A stretch of DNA of 35,059 bases. Source: an uncultured Muribaculaceae bacterium (GTDB lineage: Bacteria; Bacteroidota; Bacteroidia; Bacteroidales; Muribaculaceae). A model generated the notes under the pieces. It was not told where the DNA came from and searched no databases. It worked only from the letters and a program-made list of their open reading frames with translations. A program made the position numbers and the translations under genes. Shown in pieces: positions 14,863-22,637 of the stretch (the first letter of the stretch is position 1; each line of letters starts with the position of its first letter). The stretch spans positions 1-35,059 of the forward strand of contig CAJTYC010000018.1 of assembly GCA_910584185.1 (NCBI GenBank), in the 5' to 3' direction.

Positions 14863-15993
14863 TTAGAGTCTTCGTGTCACGTTGACGACCATCTCCTCTT
14901 TCCATGGCTTGAAGTCGCCGGCCATGATATGCTTGCGAGCTTCGCGCACGAGCCATAGGTAGAATGCGAGGTTGTGTATGGAGGCTATCTGCATGCCGAG
15001 CAGTTCATGGCTCGTGAAGAGATGTCGCAGATATGCTTTCGAATACTCCTCATCTATGCCTGTCGGGCCTCCCGGGTCGAGAGGGGAAAAGTCTTCAGCC
15101 CACTTCTTGTTCTTGAGGTTGATGATGCCATGGCGCGTGAATATCATGCCGTTGCGGCCATTGCGTGTCGGCATTACGCAGTCCATCATGTCGACGCCGC
15201 GGTCTATCGCCTCCAGTATGTTGGCCGGTGTGCCAACACCCATCAAATAACGGGGCTTGTCTGTAGGCAGTATGTCGTTGACAATCTCAATCATCTCATA
15301 CATCTTCTCGGTAGGTTCGCCCACGGCCAAGCCCCCTATGGCGTTGCCGTCGGCACCCAAACCCGCCACATGCTTGGCGGCCTCGCGACGAAGGTCCGGA
15401 TATACACAACCTTGCACTATCGGGAAATAGGCCTGGCTGTAACCATACAGCCCTTCAGTTTCCTGATATCGCTTCCAGCCGCGTTCGAGCCAGCGCTGGG
15501 TGAGTCCGAGCGATTTCTTGGCATAGTCATAGTCGGATGTGCCGGGAGGGCACTCGTCGAGGGCCATCATTATGTCGGCGCCTATGGTGCGCTCTATATC
15601 CACCACGCCTTCGGGCGTGAAGAGATGTTTGCTGCCGTCTATATGGCTGCGAAACCATGCACCCTCCTCCTTGAGCTTGCGGTTGGACGCGAGCGAAAAC
15701 ACCTGGAAACCACCCGAGTCGGTGAGGATAGGGCGGTCCCAGCTGTTGAACTTATGCAGGCCTCCGGCCTTGCGCAACACGTCAAGGCCCGGACGCAAAT
15801 AGAGATGATAAGTGTTGCCAAGGATTATCTTGGCATCTATGTCGTCGCGCAGCTCATGGGCATGCACACCCTTCACGCTTCCTACTGTGCCTACAGGCAT
15901 GAATATGGGGGTGGGTATCTCACCATGGTCCGTAGTGATGACACCGGCCCGGGCGTTGCTCCCGGCTGCTTCTGCTTCAAGTCTGAATTTCAT
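14863..15993 (-). CDS. tgt: Queuine/7-deazaguanine tRNA-ribosyltransferase (Tgt)
   Basis: This 376-residue enzyme swaps guanine at position 34 of tRNAs with GUN anticodons for a 7-deazaguanine (preQ1 in most bacteria). The nucleophile and general base aspartates are visible: Asp92 in TDSGGFQVFS and Asp271 in DCVMPTRNGRNG, with the substrate loop GGLAVGEP at 220-227. The zinc site is odd. The three cysteines of the CxCxxC block in well-studied Tgts are replaced by Gly309, Thr311 and Asp314, while the fourth ligand, His340, remains. Length is normal. A strong promoter match ends 4 bp before the ATG, so the message may be leaderless. lptG follows in the same unit. Confidence 0.93.
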   Translation of the reverse strand: MKFRLEAEAAGSNARAGVITTDHGEIPTPIFMPVGTVGSVKGVHAHELRDDIDAKIILGNTYHLYLRPGLDVLRKAGGLHKFNSWDRPILTDSGGFQVFSLASNRKLKEEGAWFRSHIDGSKHLFTPEGVVDIERTIGADIMMALDECPPGTSDYDYAKKSLGLTQRWLERGWKRYQETEGLYGYSQAYFPIVQGCVYPDLRREAAKHVAGLGADGNAIGGLAVGEPTEKMYEMIEIVNDILPTDKPRYLMGVGTPANILEAIDRGVDMMDCVMPTRNGRNGMIFTRHGIINLKNKKWAEDFSPLDPGGPTGIDEEYSKAYLRHLFTSHELLGMQIASIHNLAFYLWLVREARKHIMAGDFKPWKEEMVVNVTRRL

Positions 15994-15997
15994 ACCG

Positions 15998-16029
15998 CAA
16001 AATTACCTCTTTCTCCCCATACTGCCAAA
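15998..16029 (-). promoter_or_regulatory. Sigma-ABfr-type promoter for tgt (predicted leaderless)
   Basis: On the minus strand TTTG (16029-16026) is followed after 20 bp by TAATTTTG (16005-15998). Both elements match consensus. If the -7 box ends at -4, transcription starts at or next to the tgt ATG (15993). Confidence 0.7.
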
Positions 16030-16105
16030 TTTTATGGCATATTCGAGCCGATACATTTCTCTTGTAGTCACTAATCAATAGTGAAAAGGGCAGTTTTAGA
16101 AATAA

Positions 16106-16137
16106 TTTGCGAGTCTCCGCTATTTTTGCTAAATTTG
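16106..16137 (+). promoter_or_regulatory. Sigma-ABfr-type promoter for yicC-gmk-nadD
   Basis: TTTG at 16106-16109 and TAAATTTG at 16130-16137 are 20 bp apart. The predicted start near 16142 gives a leader of about 78 nt before the yicC ATG. It diverges from the tgt promoter. Confidence 0.7.
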
Positions 16138-16219
16138 CGGTTAGAGTGCCGCTTGGATTTTGTGACCTACATTTTGTCGGAATGCACGCAGGCGCTCGTG
16201 TCAATAAAATATTCTGATA

Positions 16220-17110
16220 ATGATACTTTCGATGACCGGCTTCGGCCGTGGTTCCGCTTCCTCTCTCCATAAGAAAATTACTGTAGATGTGAAGTCGCTC
16301 AACTCCAAGCAACTTGACCTCATGGTGCGCGTGCCGGCGCAGTTGAAGGAGGTTGAGCTTGAAGCCCGCAATCATGTGGCCGCGAGGCTCGAACGTGGCA
16401 AGGTGGAGCTTAACGCAGTGTGTGAGAATATCGGCGAGGAAACTTCAACGCGCTTGAATCTGGAAACCTTGGGCGCCTACAAGTCGCAAATAGAGGAAAT
16501 GGCCAACCGTCTGTCGCTCCCACAGCCGGTCGACTGGTATTCGACCCTGCTACGTCTGCCGGACGCGCTGAAGGCTGACACCGCCGAACTCTCGGAAGCC
16601 GATGTCAAGGCTTTTCTCGATGCTGTAGATGCCGCTCTCGCTGCACTTGTCGATTTCCGCGTCACCGAAGGCCGTAAGCTCTACGCCTTCTTTGTCTCCA
16701 AAATCGAAAACATCTCTCAATTGCTCGGCAAAGTGGACAAGTTCGAAAATGACCGTGTGCCCAAGATCAAGGCCCGTCTCGAGGAGCAACTCTCCAAAAT
16801 CCCGGCTGTAGAATACGACAAGGGCCGCCTCGAGCAGGAGCTGATATTCTATATCGAAAAACTCGATGTGACCGAAGAGAAGACCCGTCTCCGCGCCCAT
16901 CTCGCATATTTCATGGAGACCTTGGGGGGTGAAAATGATGCGATGCCGGCACAAGGGCAAGGCAAGAAACTCGGCTTCATAGCCCAAGAGATGGGCCGCG
17001 AGATTAACACACTCGGCTCGAAGTCTAACCAGGCCGAGATGCAGAAGCTCGTGGTGATGATGAAAGATGAACTTGAACAAATCAAGGAGCAGGTGCTCAA
17101 CGTATTGTAA
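16220..17110 (+). CDS. yicC: YicC family endoribonuclease
   Basis: This 296-residue protein has the full YicC architecture: the N-terminal signature MILSMTGFGRGS, the SLNSKQLDL block, a YicC N-terminal domain (to about 155) and the C-terminal DUF1732 domain with RLRAHLAYF and the invariant GKKLGFIAQEMGREINTLGSK segment. Members of this family in E. coli and B. subtilis are RNases that cleave small or structured RNAs; the target here is unknown. The start is fixed by the conserved N-terminal signature. gmk follows after 8 bp, an association seen in many bacteria. Confidence 0.92.
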   Translation: MILSMTGFGRGSASSLHKKITVDVKSLNSKQLDLMVRVPAQLKEVELEARNHVAARLERGKVELNAVCENIGEETSTRLNLETLGAYKSQIEEMANRLSLPQPVDWYSTLLRLPDALKADTAELSEADVKAFLDAVDAALAALVDFRVTEGRKLYAFFVSKIENISQLLGKVDKFENDRVPKIKARLEEQLSKIPAVEYDKGRLEQELIFYIEKLDVTEEKTRLRAHLAYFMETLGGENDAMPAQGQGKKLGFIAQEMGREINTLGSKSNQAEMQKLVVMMKDELEQIKEQVLNVL

Positions 17111-17118
17111 TTAAAGTC

Positions 17119-17691
17119 ATGAAAAAAGGTAAGATTATAATATTGTCGGCCCCTTCGGGCACCGGTAAGTCTACCATTATATCGCGCCTCATGGAGATGC
17201 CCGACCTGAAGCTCGGGTTTTCGATTTCTGCCACAAGCCGTGCGCCACGCGGCTTCGAGCAGCATGGACGCGAATATTTCTTCCTTTCGCCCGAGGAGTT
17301 CAGCTGCCGAGTTGAGGCCGGCGATTTCGTGGAGTGGGAAGAGGTATATACCGGCACTTGCTATGGCACATTGCGCAGCGAAGTGGCACGGGTCACCGAT
17401 TCAGGCAATAACCTCATAATGGATATAGATGTGAAGGGCGCCCTCAACGTGAAGCGCCAATATGGCGACGAAGCCCTCGCTATCTTCATACTCCCTCCGA
17501 GCGTCGAAGAACTCGAACGCCGCCTGAGGGCAAGGAATACCGACAGCGAGGAGTCGCTGCGCCGTCGCATCGATAAGGCCGAGACGGAGCTCTCTTATGC
17601 CGACAAGTTCGATTGCCGTGTTGTAAACGACAATCTCGACGATGCCGTGGCCGAAACTGCCGGGCTGATACGTAAGTTTGCCGGACTATGA
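17119..17691 (+). CDS. gmk: Guanylate kinase
   Basis: This 190-residue cytosolic enzyme phosphorylates GMP or dGMP to the diphosphate with ATP. The P-loop is SAPSGTGKST (10-19). The GMP-binding region includes SATSRAPRGFEQHGREYFFL, the block around the conserved Ser/Thr-x-R and Tyr ligands, and the lid contains RLRARNTDSEESLRRR. Length matches the family. Its stop overlaps the start of nadD by 4 bp (ATGA at 17688-17691). Confidence 0.94.
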   Translation: MKKGKIIILSAPSGTGKSTIISRLMEMPDLKLGFSISATSRAPRGFEQHGREYFFLSPEEFSCRVEAGDFVEWEEVYTGTCYGTLRSEVARVTDSGNNLIMDIDVKGALNVKRQYGDEALAIFILPPSVEELERRLRARNTDSEESLRRRIDKAETELSYADKFDCRVVNDNLDDAVAETAGLIRKFAGL

Positions 17692-18266
17692 CACGCACGG
17701 GCCTCTTTGGCGGTAGCTTCGACCCGATTCACACCGGGCATGCTATGGTGGCAAATTTCGTGGCTCAGTGCGGTCTCGTGGATGAGGTGTGGCTTATGCC
17801 CGGACGGGTGAACCCACTGAAGTGCGCCACACCACCGGCTCCCGACGTCCACCGGCTGGAGATGTGCCGCCTCGTGGCCGAGGATTGCATTAACACGAAG
17901 GTGACAGATGTGGAACTCTCGCTCCCCGCACCCTCGTTCACAGCGCAGACAGTGAGGCATCTCCTCAACGTTTCTCCTGACAGGAAGTTCGTGCTGCTGA
18001 TTGGAGCTGACAATTGGCTATGTTTTGACCGATGGCGCGAGCACGACTGGCTCTTGGAACACCTCGATGTAATCATTTATCCCCGGCCCGGATACCCGGT
18101 TGACAGGGATAGCCTGCCCGACCATGTCACACTGATCGATGACGCTCCGCAAGTGCTGATGTCGTCTACATTTGCAAGAGCCGGCATGGCGAAAGGCATA
18201 AACATGAACTTCTTTCTCCCCTCTAAAGTTATCAAATATATATCAAACCATCAACTCTATGGATAA
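17688..18266 (+). CDS. nadD: Nicotinate-nucleotide adenylyltransferase
   Basis: This 192-residue protein transfers AMP from ATP to nicotinic acid mononucleotide in NAD synthesis. It has the nucleotidyltransferase signature GGSFDPIHTGH (8-18) and the C-terminal MSSTFARAGMAKG block in the place of ISSTxIRxxxxxG. VWLMPGRVNPLK is the family's second conserved loop. It overlaps gmk by 4 bp and the DUF5063 gene by 8 bp, which suggests translational coupling through all three genes. Confidence 0.92.
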   Translation: MTRTGLFGGSFDPIHTGHAMVANFVAQCGLVDEVWLMPGRVNPLKCATPPAPDVHRLEMCRLVAEDCINTKVTDVELSLPAPSFTAQTVRHLLNVSPDRKFVLLIGADNWLCFDRWREHDWLLEHLDVIIYPRPGYPVDRDSLPDHVTLIDDAPQVLMSSTFARAGMAKGINMNFFLPSKVIKYISNHQLYG

Positions 18267-18783
18267 CACAGAACTGAAATCCGAGCTGCTCGCTGTAACC
18301 TCACTCGCTGCCGGCTATTGTTCGCTGCTCGAGAATGCACGCTCCATGGAACGTGCGGATTTTCTCGCGGAGTTGCTCGCCGATCTCCCCAAACTCTACG
18401 CCTCGTTCCTGCAGCTTGACGTGAACGAGGATGCCGAAGCCCTCGACTATGAGTATTTCCCCGAATATGTAGATGAGGTGTTCTACGACAGTGTGCGCCG
18501 CAACGTGGAGACCCTGCTCGGCCCCGACGATATATTTCTTGAGACTTTCGAGGAGGATATGAAATATAGCGACACCCCGATAGCCGCAAGCATCTCGGAG
18601 TGCCTCGCCGACATATTCCAGCCTCTCTACAACTTCATTTCAATAGTGAAGGAATCGGAGGGGGAACAGTCTGTAGCGGCATATCGCGATTGCCGCGAGG
18701 CTTTCGCATCTTATTGGGCCCAGACTCTCTGCAATGTGATGAGAGCCTTGAACCACCTCTATTTTAACCCCACTGAGCAATAA
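18259..18783 (+). CDS. DUF5063 domain protein
   Basis: This 174-residue acidic, helix-rich cytoplasmic protein matches the DUF5063 pattern: an N-terminal SLAAGYCSLLENA helix, LLADLPKLYASFLQL, and a central DEVFYDSVRRNVETLLG. No signal peptide or catalytic motif is present. The family has no established function. Its start overlaps the nadD stop, and an AT-rich tandem stretch of 40 bp separates it from the aminopeptidase gene, so it is co-transcribed with gmk and nadD. Confidence 0.8.
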   Translation: MDNTELKSELLAVTSLAAGYCSLLENARSMERADFLAELLADLPKLYASFLQLDVNEDAEALDYEYFPEYVDEVFYDSVRRNVETLLGPDDIFLETFEEDMKYSDTPIAASISECLADIFQPLYNFISIVKESEGEQSVAAYRDCREAFASYWAQTLCNVMRALNHLYFNPTEQ

Positions 18784-18824
18784 CCTGAAATCTGAAATCT
18801 GAAAACTAAAAAACTAAAACTAAA
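18784..18824 (+). repeat. Short A-rich tandem repeat before the M18 aminopeptidase gene
   Basis: Three near copies of CTGAAAT are followed by three of ACTAAAA, ending at the ATG. The A-rich stretch may help ribosome loading where a Shine-Dalgarno sequence is absent. Confidence 0.5.
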
Positions 18825-20165
18825 ATGTCGAACAACTATATAGAGATGTTGCTCAATGACCTTACGGTCTCGACCTGCAACTTCACGGCGGTGGAACAAA
18901 TCATAGCCACCCTTTATGAGAATGGATTCGAAGAACTTGACGAGTCGGAGTCTTGGCAAATCAGACCCGGCGGCAAGTATTTCGTAGTGAAGAACGCCAC
19001 GGCGGTGTTCGCCTTTGTGGCCGGCACTGCCGCAATTGAGGAGTCCGGCATAAGGATCATCTCCGCTCACACCGACAGCCCTTGCTTCAAGCTCAAACCG
19101 AACTGCGAGATTTATGGCGACGGGGGAGTGGTGTCGCTCAATGTGGAGAAATATGGCGGCGGCATAATGTACACATGGTTTGACCGCCCTCTCAGCATGG
19201 CCGGTCGCGTGGTGCTCCGCACCCCCGGCACGCTTTGGCCCGATTCGCTCGTGATTGACCTCCAGGAACCGGTGGCCACAATACCGCATCTCGCCATACA
19301 TTTCAACCGTGCCGTAAATGAGGGCAACCCCCTATCCGTGCAGAAGGATATGAAACCGGTGATGGGGTGGTTCAGCGACGAGGAATTGATAGCTTTTCGC
19401 GAAAACGGTGGCTTGGTTAAGACCATACTCGCTGCAGCAATCCGTAAAGATTATGCTGATGAGTATCCCGACGTGACCCCCGACGATATCCTCGATTATG
19501 AGATGTCGCTCTATCCGGTGGAGAAGGCATCGCTCGTAGGTATCGGCGGCTCCATGCTCCAGTCTGCGCGTATCGATGACCTCTCCATGGCCTACACCGC
19601 CCTGTATGCGCTGCTCGACACCTGCGACACTCCGTGTGAGTCTACCAGGATTGTGGCTTTCTTCGACAATGAGGAGACCGGTTCCGGCACAAAGCAAGGT
19701 GCCGCTTCGCCTGTGCTACGCCATATCATAGAGCGTCTTTGCCTCTGCACATCGGCCAATCAGCAGGCTTTCTACATGGCACTCGCCAACTCGTTCATGA
19801 TCTCGGCCGACGATGCCCATGGCTGGCATCCCAACTACAGCGAGCGTTATGACCCGACCAATCATCCGGTGCTCGGAGGCGGGCCGGTGGTGAAGATTAA
19901 TGCCAACTGCAAATATATGACCGATGCCGTGGGTGCCGGTGTGTTCCATTCGCTCTGCGAGAAGGCCGGCGTGAATATGCAATATTTTGTGAATCATGCA
20001 GATGTGGCAGGTGGAAGTACTCTCGGCAATATATCATCATCGCAACTCGACATAGATGGCGTGGACGTGGGTTGCGCCATATGGGCAATGCACTCTGCCA
20101 AGGAAACAGCTTCCGTGTCAGACCACCTCGATATGATAAAAGTTTTCAAAGAGTTCTTCAAATAA
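18825..20165 (+). CDS. M18 family aminopeptidase
   Basis: This 446-residue protein is a dinuclear zinc aminopeptidase of the M18 (aspartyl aminopeptidase-like) family, which removes N-terminal residues, often acidic ones, in the cytoplasm. The metal and catalytic residues are visible in AHTDSP (81-86), DDLSMAY (251-257), FFDNEETGSGTKQGA (279-293, metal ligand and general base glutamates) and, near the C terminus, IWAMHSAKETAS with the last histidine ligand. Domain order and length are normal for the family. It ends the yicC unit; no terminator hairpin is seen after it. Confidence 0.92.
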   Translation: MSNNYIEMLLNDLTVSTCNFTAVEQIIATLYENGFEELDESESWQIRPGGKYFVVKNATAVFAFVAGTAAIEESGIRIISAHTDSPCFKLKPNCEIYGDGGVVSLNVEKYGGGIMYTWFDRPLSMAGRVVLRTPGTLWPDSLVIDLQEPVATIPHLAIHFNRAVNEGNPLSVQKDMKPVMGWFSDEELIAFRENGGLVKTILAAAIRKDYADEYPDVTPDDILDYEMSLYPVEKASLVGIGGSMLQSARIDDLSMAYTALYALLDTCDTPCESTRIVAFFDNEETGSGTKQGAASPVLRHIIERLCLCTSANQQAFYMALANSFMISADDAHGWHPNYSERYDPTNHPVLGGGPVVKINANCKYMTDAVGAGVFHSLCEKAGVNMQYFVNHADVAGGSTLGNISSSQLDIDGVDVGCAIWAMHSAKETASVSDHLDMIKVFKEFFK

Positions 20166-20176
20166 TATTTTTTTGT

Positions 20177-20184
20177 TAATTTTG
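20177..20184 (+). promoter_or_regulatory. Candidate -7 element for tig
   Basis: TAATTTTG matches TAnnTTTG, 12 bp after the M18 gene. No TTTG lies at the right distance upstream. Use of this site would put repeat copy C in a tig leader of over 200 nt. Confidence 0.33.
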
Positions 20185-20240
20185 CATTTCGTTTGTTAAT
20201 TCGTTCTGCAAAACGGCAGCCTCATGTTGTTAGCTTCATG

Positions 20241-20315
20241 AAGTGCCTGAGGCGACGACAGAGAAGAAGCCCGTTGCGAAGCCACCGCGAGGGAGGAGCC
20301 TCCGGCGACGACAAC
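20241..20315 (+). repeat. Dispersed G-rich intergenic repeat, copy C
   Basis: A truncated unit ending GAGGCGACGACA (to about 20260) is followed by one full unit 1, from TTGCGAAGCCACCG to CCTCCGGCGACGACAACG. It lies between the M18 gene and tig. The rest of the 234-bp gap holds only AT-rich sequence. Confidence 0.82.
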
Positions 20316-20399
20316 GAAGTGCTTTGCCGGCAGCCGATGCAGACAACAGAATTACAAACAGTAAAAAGACAATTTATCATAAACATCATATTCTAAGAA

Positions 20400-21767
20400 A
20401 TGAAAATAGATTATGCCAAGATCAACGATGTGACCGGTGAGATCACCATCAACATCGTGGAGAGCGATTACGCTGACAAAGTAAAGAAACAGCTCAAGGA
20501 AATAGGCAAGAAGCGCCCCGAACCCGGTTTCCGTGCAGGCCATGTGCCCGCTTCTCTGCTTGAGAAAAAATATGGACAGGCTGTAAAATACGATGTTATC
20601 AATGACCTCGTGGGCGACAGCTTGTTCAATTATATCAAGGAGAATGACCTCAATGTGCTCGGCAATCCCATCCCCGACAAGGAGAATGTAATCAACGAGG
20701 ACACTAAGGAATTCAACCTTAAGTTTAAGGTAGGTTTGGCTCCTGAACTTAACTTCACTGCCGACAAGAACCTCCATGTGCCTTACTACAACATTCAGGT
20801 CACCGACGAGATGGTGGACCGTCAGGATGAGGCTCTCCGCCGCCGCTTTGGCAAGCAGGAGCCGGGCGAGGAAGTCGATGCATCTGCTCTTGTCAAGGGT
20901 GTCATCACCGAACTTAACGAGGATGGCTCCGTGAAGGAAGATGGCGTTGTGGTGGAAAACGGCATCGTGGCTCCCCAGTACTTCAAGTCTGAAGAGCAAC
21001 GCAATCTTTTCATCGGCAAGAAAGTCGGTGACAAGCTTACTTTCAACCCCGCTGCCACTTGCGAGTCAAACCCCACCGAACTCTCATCTATGCTCAATCT
21101 TCCCAAAGAGGAGGCTGAGGCTCACCAGGGCGATTTCAGCTTCGAGATCAAGGAGATTATCGTACTCAAGCCCGCAGAGCTCGGCGAGGAGTATTACAAA
21201 GATGTGTTTGGCGACGATGTCAAGGATGAGGCTCAGTATCGCGATGCAGTGAAGAAGATGATTGAATCTTCACTCAAAGGCGACCAGAATTTCCGCTTCA
21301 CTATCGATGCCCAGAATGCAATCGAGAATGCAATCGGTGAAATGCAGCTCCCCGACGATATCCTCAAGGAGTTCCTTATCAGCCGCAACGAGCAGCTCAA
21401 TGCTGACAATATTGACAACGAATATCCCGAAATCCGCAAACAGCTCGTTTGGGATATAGAGAAGAGCGGTGTCATGAAGCAGCTCGACGTTAAGGTGAAC
21501 GAGGAGGATATGCTCACCACCGCACGCCTTGTGGCTCAGAACCAGTTCGCACAGTATGGCATGTCGAATGTGCCTGAGGATACACTCAACCACTATGCAG
21601 CTGAAATCCTTAAGGATGAGAAGGCTAACAACCAGATTGCCAACCAGACTGCCGACATGAAGTTCTTCGCAGCTCTTCAGGAAGCTGTGACTCTCGACAA
21701 CAAGGATGTTACAGTAGACGAGTTCAACGAACTCTTCAAGGCAGAGGCAGCTGAAGCCAAAGCTTAA
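20400..21767 (+). CDS. tig: Trigger factor
   Basis: This 455-residue protein is the ribosome-bound chaperone trigger factor in its Bacteroidetes form. The N-terminal ribosome-docking loop with GFRAGHVP (43-50) is a clear variant of GFRxGxxP. A diverged FKBP-like middle domain follows (about 155-245) and a long helical C-terminal chaperone domain with an acidic/alanine-rich end. The prolyl isomerase active-site residues are poorly kept, as is common in this phylum. It has its own terminator and precedes clpP and clpX, an order conserved in many bacteria. Confidence 0.92.
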   Translation: MKIDYAKINDVTGEITINIVESDYADKVKKQLKEIGKKRPEPGFRAGHVPASLLEKKYGQAVKYDVINDLVGDSLFNYIKENDLNVLGNPIPDKENVINEDTKEFNLKFKVGLAPELNFTADKNLHVPYYNIQVTDEMVDRQDEALRRRFGKQEPGEEVDASALVKGVITELNEDGSVKEDGVVVENGIVAPQYFKSEEQRNLFIGKKVGDKLTFNPAATCESNPTELSSMLNLPKEEAEAHQGDFSFEIKEIIVLKPAELGEEYYKDVFGDDVKDEAQYRDAVKKMIESSLKGDQNFRFTIDAQNAIENAIGEMQLPDDILKEFLISRNEQLNADNIDNEYPEIRKQLVWDIEKSGVMKQLDVKVNEEDMLTTARLVAQNQFAQYGMSNVPEDTLNHYAAEILKDEKANNQIANQTADMKFFAALQEAVTLDNKDVTVDEFNELFKAEAAEAKA

Positions 21768-21819
21768 GAATCTTAAAGCATCAAGTTGCTCGATTTGGCA
21801 CACTTTTTGCAGATAAACA

Positions 21820-21857
21820 ATCAACTCCGCACTTTTTGTGGAGTTGATTTGTTATTT
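21820..21857 (+). terminator. Rho-independent terminator after tig
   Basis: ATCAACTCC (21820-21828) pairs with GGAGTTGAT (21840-21848) around an 11-nt loop, followed by TTGTTATTTTA. The tail is broken by G and A but T-rich. Confidence 0.72.
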
Positions 21858-21869
21858 TATTGTGACTTT

Positions 21870-21897
21870 ATATGCCATTCTATTTATAGGGGCATAT
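21870..21897. promoter_or_regulatory. Palindrome upstream of clpP (possible operator)
   Basis: ATATGCC (21870-21876) and GGCATAT (21891-21897) are inverted, and inside them CTAT (21880-21883) is inverted to ATAG (21886-21889). It ends 35 bp before the clpP ATG and is separate from the tig terminator. It could be an operator or a leader hairpin; no regulator is implied by the sequence. Confidence 0.4.
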
Positions 21898-21932
21898 GAT
21901 TTCATTAGCAAGCCAGTAATAATTAAAAAGAT

Positions 21933-22637
21933 ATGACAAACGATTTTAGAAATTTTGCCGTCAATCATCTCGGCATGAGTTCAAATACACTTGACTCGTA
22001 TGCCCGCGCCATGGACCGCGCCGGCGTAGGCCCAACAGCCGATTATATGAACCCCTACATCCTGGAGGAGCGCCAGCTCAATGTGACCCAGATGGATGTG
22101 TTCTCGCGCCTGATGATGGACCGCATCATATTTCTTGGCACACAGGTCTCTGACCAGAGCGCCAATATTATCCAGGCCCAGCTCCTCTATCTTGACTCCG
22201 TGGACCCTGAAAAGGATATCAGCCTCTACATCAACTCTCCCGGCGGCTCGGTTTATGCAGGTCTCGGCATTTATGACACCATGCAGTATATCAATTCAGA
22301 TGTCTCGACAATCTGTACAGGCATGGCCGCGTCGATGGCCGCTGTGCTGCTTGTGGCCGGAGAGAAAGGAAAACGTTTCGCCCTGCCTCACTCGAGGGTC
22401 ATGATACATCAGCCCATGGGTGGAATTCAGGGTCAGGCTTCCGATATCGAGATTACAGCTCGCGAGATTCTTAAGCTCAAAGATGAACTCTATCGTATCA
22501 TCTCCGAACATAGCGGACAGCCCTTCGACAAGGTGGCTGCCGATTCCGACCGCGACTACTGGATGATTGCCCCCGAAGCTAAGGAATATGGCATGATCGA
22601 CAAGGTGCTTATCAACCCGCGTAAAGAGGAGAAGTGA
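21933..22637 (+). CDS. clpP: ATP-dependent Clp protease proteolytic subunit
   Basis: This 234-residue serine peptidase forms the tetradecameric core of ClpXP. The catalytic triad is Ser134 (GMAASMAA), His159 (SRVMIHQP) and Asp218 (DSDRDYWM). NSPGGSVYAG (101-110) is the substrate-binding strand and glycine-rich loop. The N terminus is about 35 residues longer than in E. coli, as usual in Bacteroidales, and may be a propeptide. The stop TGA shares its A with the clpX ATG. Confidence 0.95.
   Translation: MTNDFRNFAVNHLGMSSNTLDSYARAMDRAGVGPTADYMNPYILEERQLNVTQMDVFSRLMMDRIIFLGTQVSDQSANIIQAQLLYLDSVDPEKDISLYINSPGGSVYAGLGIYDTMQYINSDVSTICTGMAASMAAVLLVAGEKGKRFALPHSRVMIHQPMGGIQGQASDIEITAREILKLKDELYRIISEHSGQPFDKVAADSDRDYWMIAPEAKEYGMIDKVLINPRKEEK

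Noticed and set aside
13715..16074. Long plus-strand open frames (352 and 366 codons) opposite lptG and tgt
   Set aside because: They are antisense shadows. The minus-strand frames encode complete, motif-bearing LptF/G and Tgt proteins, while the plus-strand products are His/Arg/Tyr-rich and match no family.
20193..20440. Two plus-strand open frames across repeat copy C
   Set aside because: They translate the repeat itself (REGGASGDD-like peptides), and the same peptide appears from copy B in unrelated surroundings, so these are repeat artefacts.
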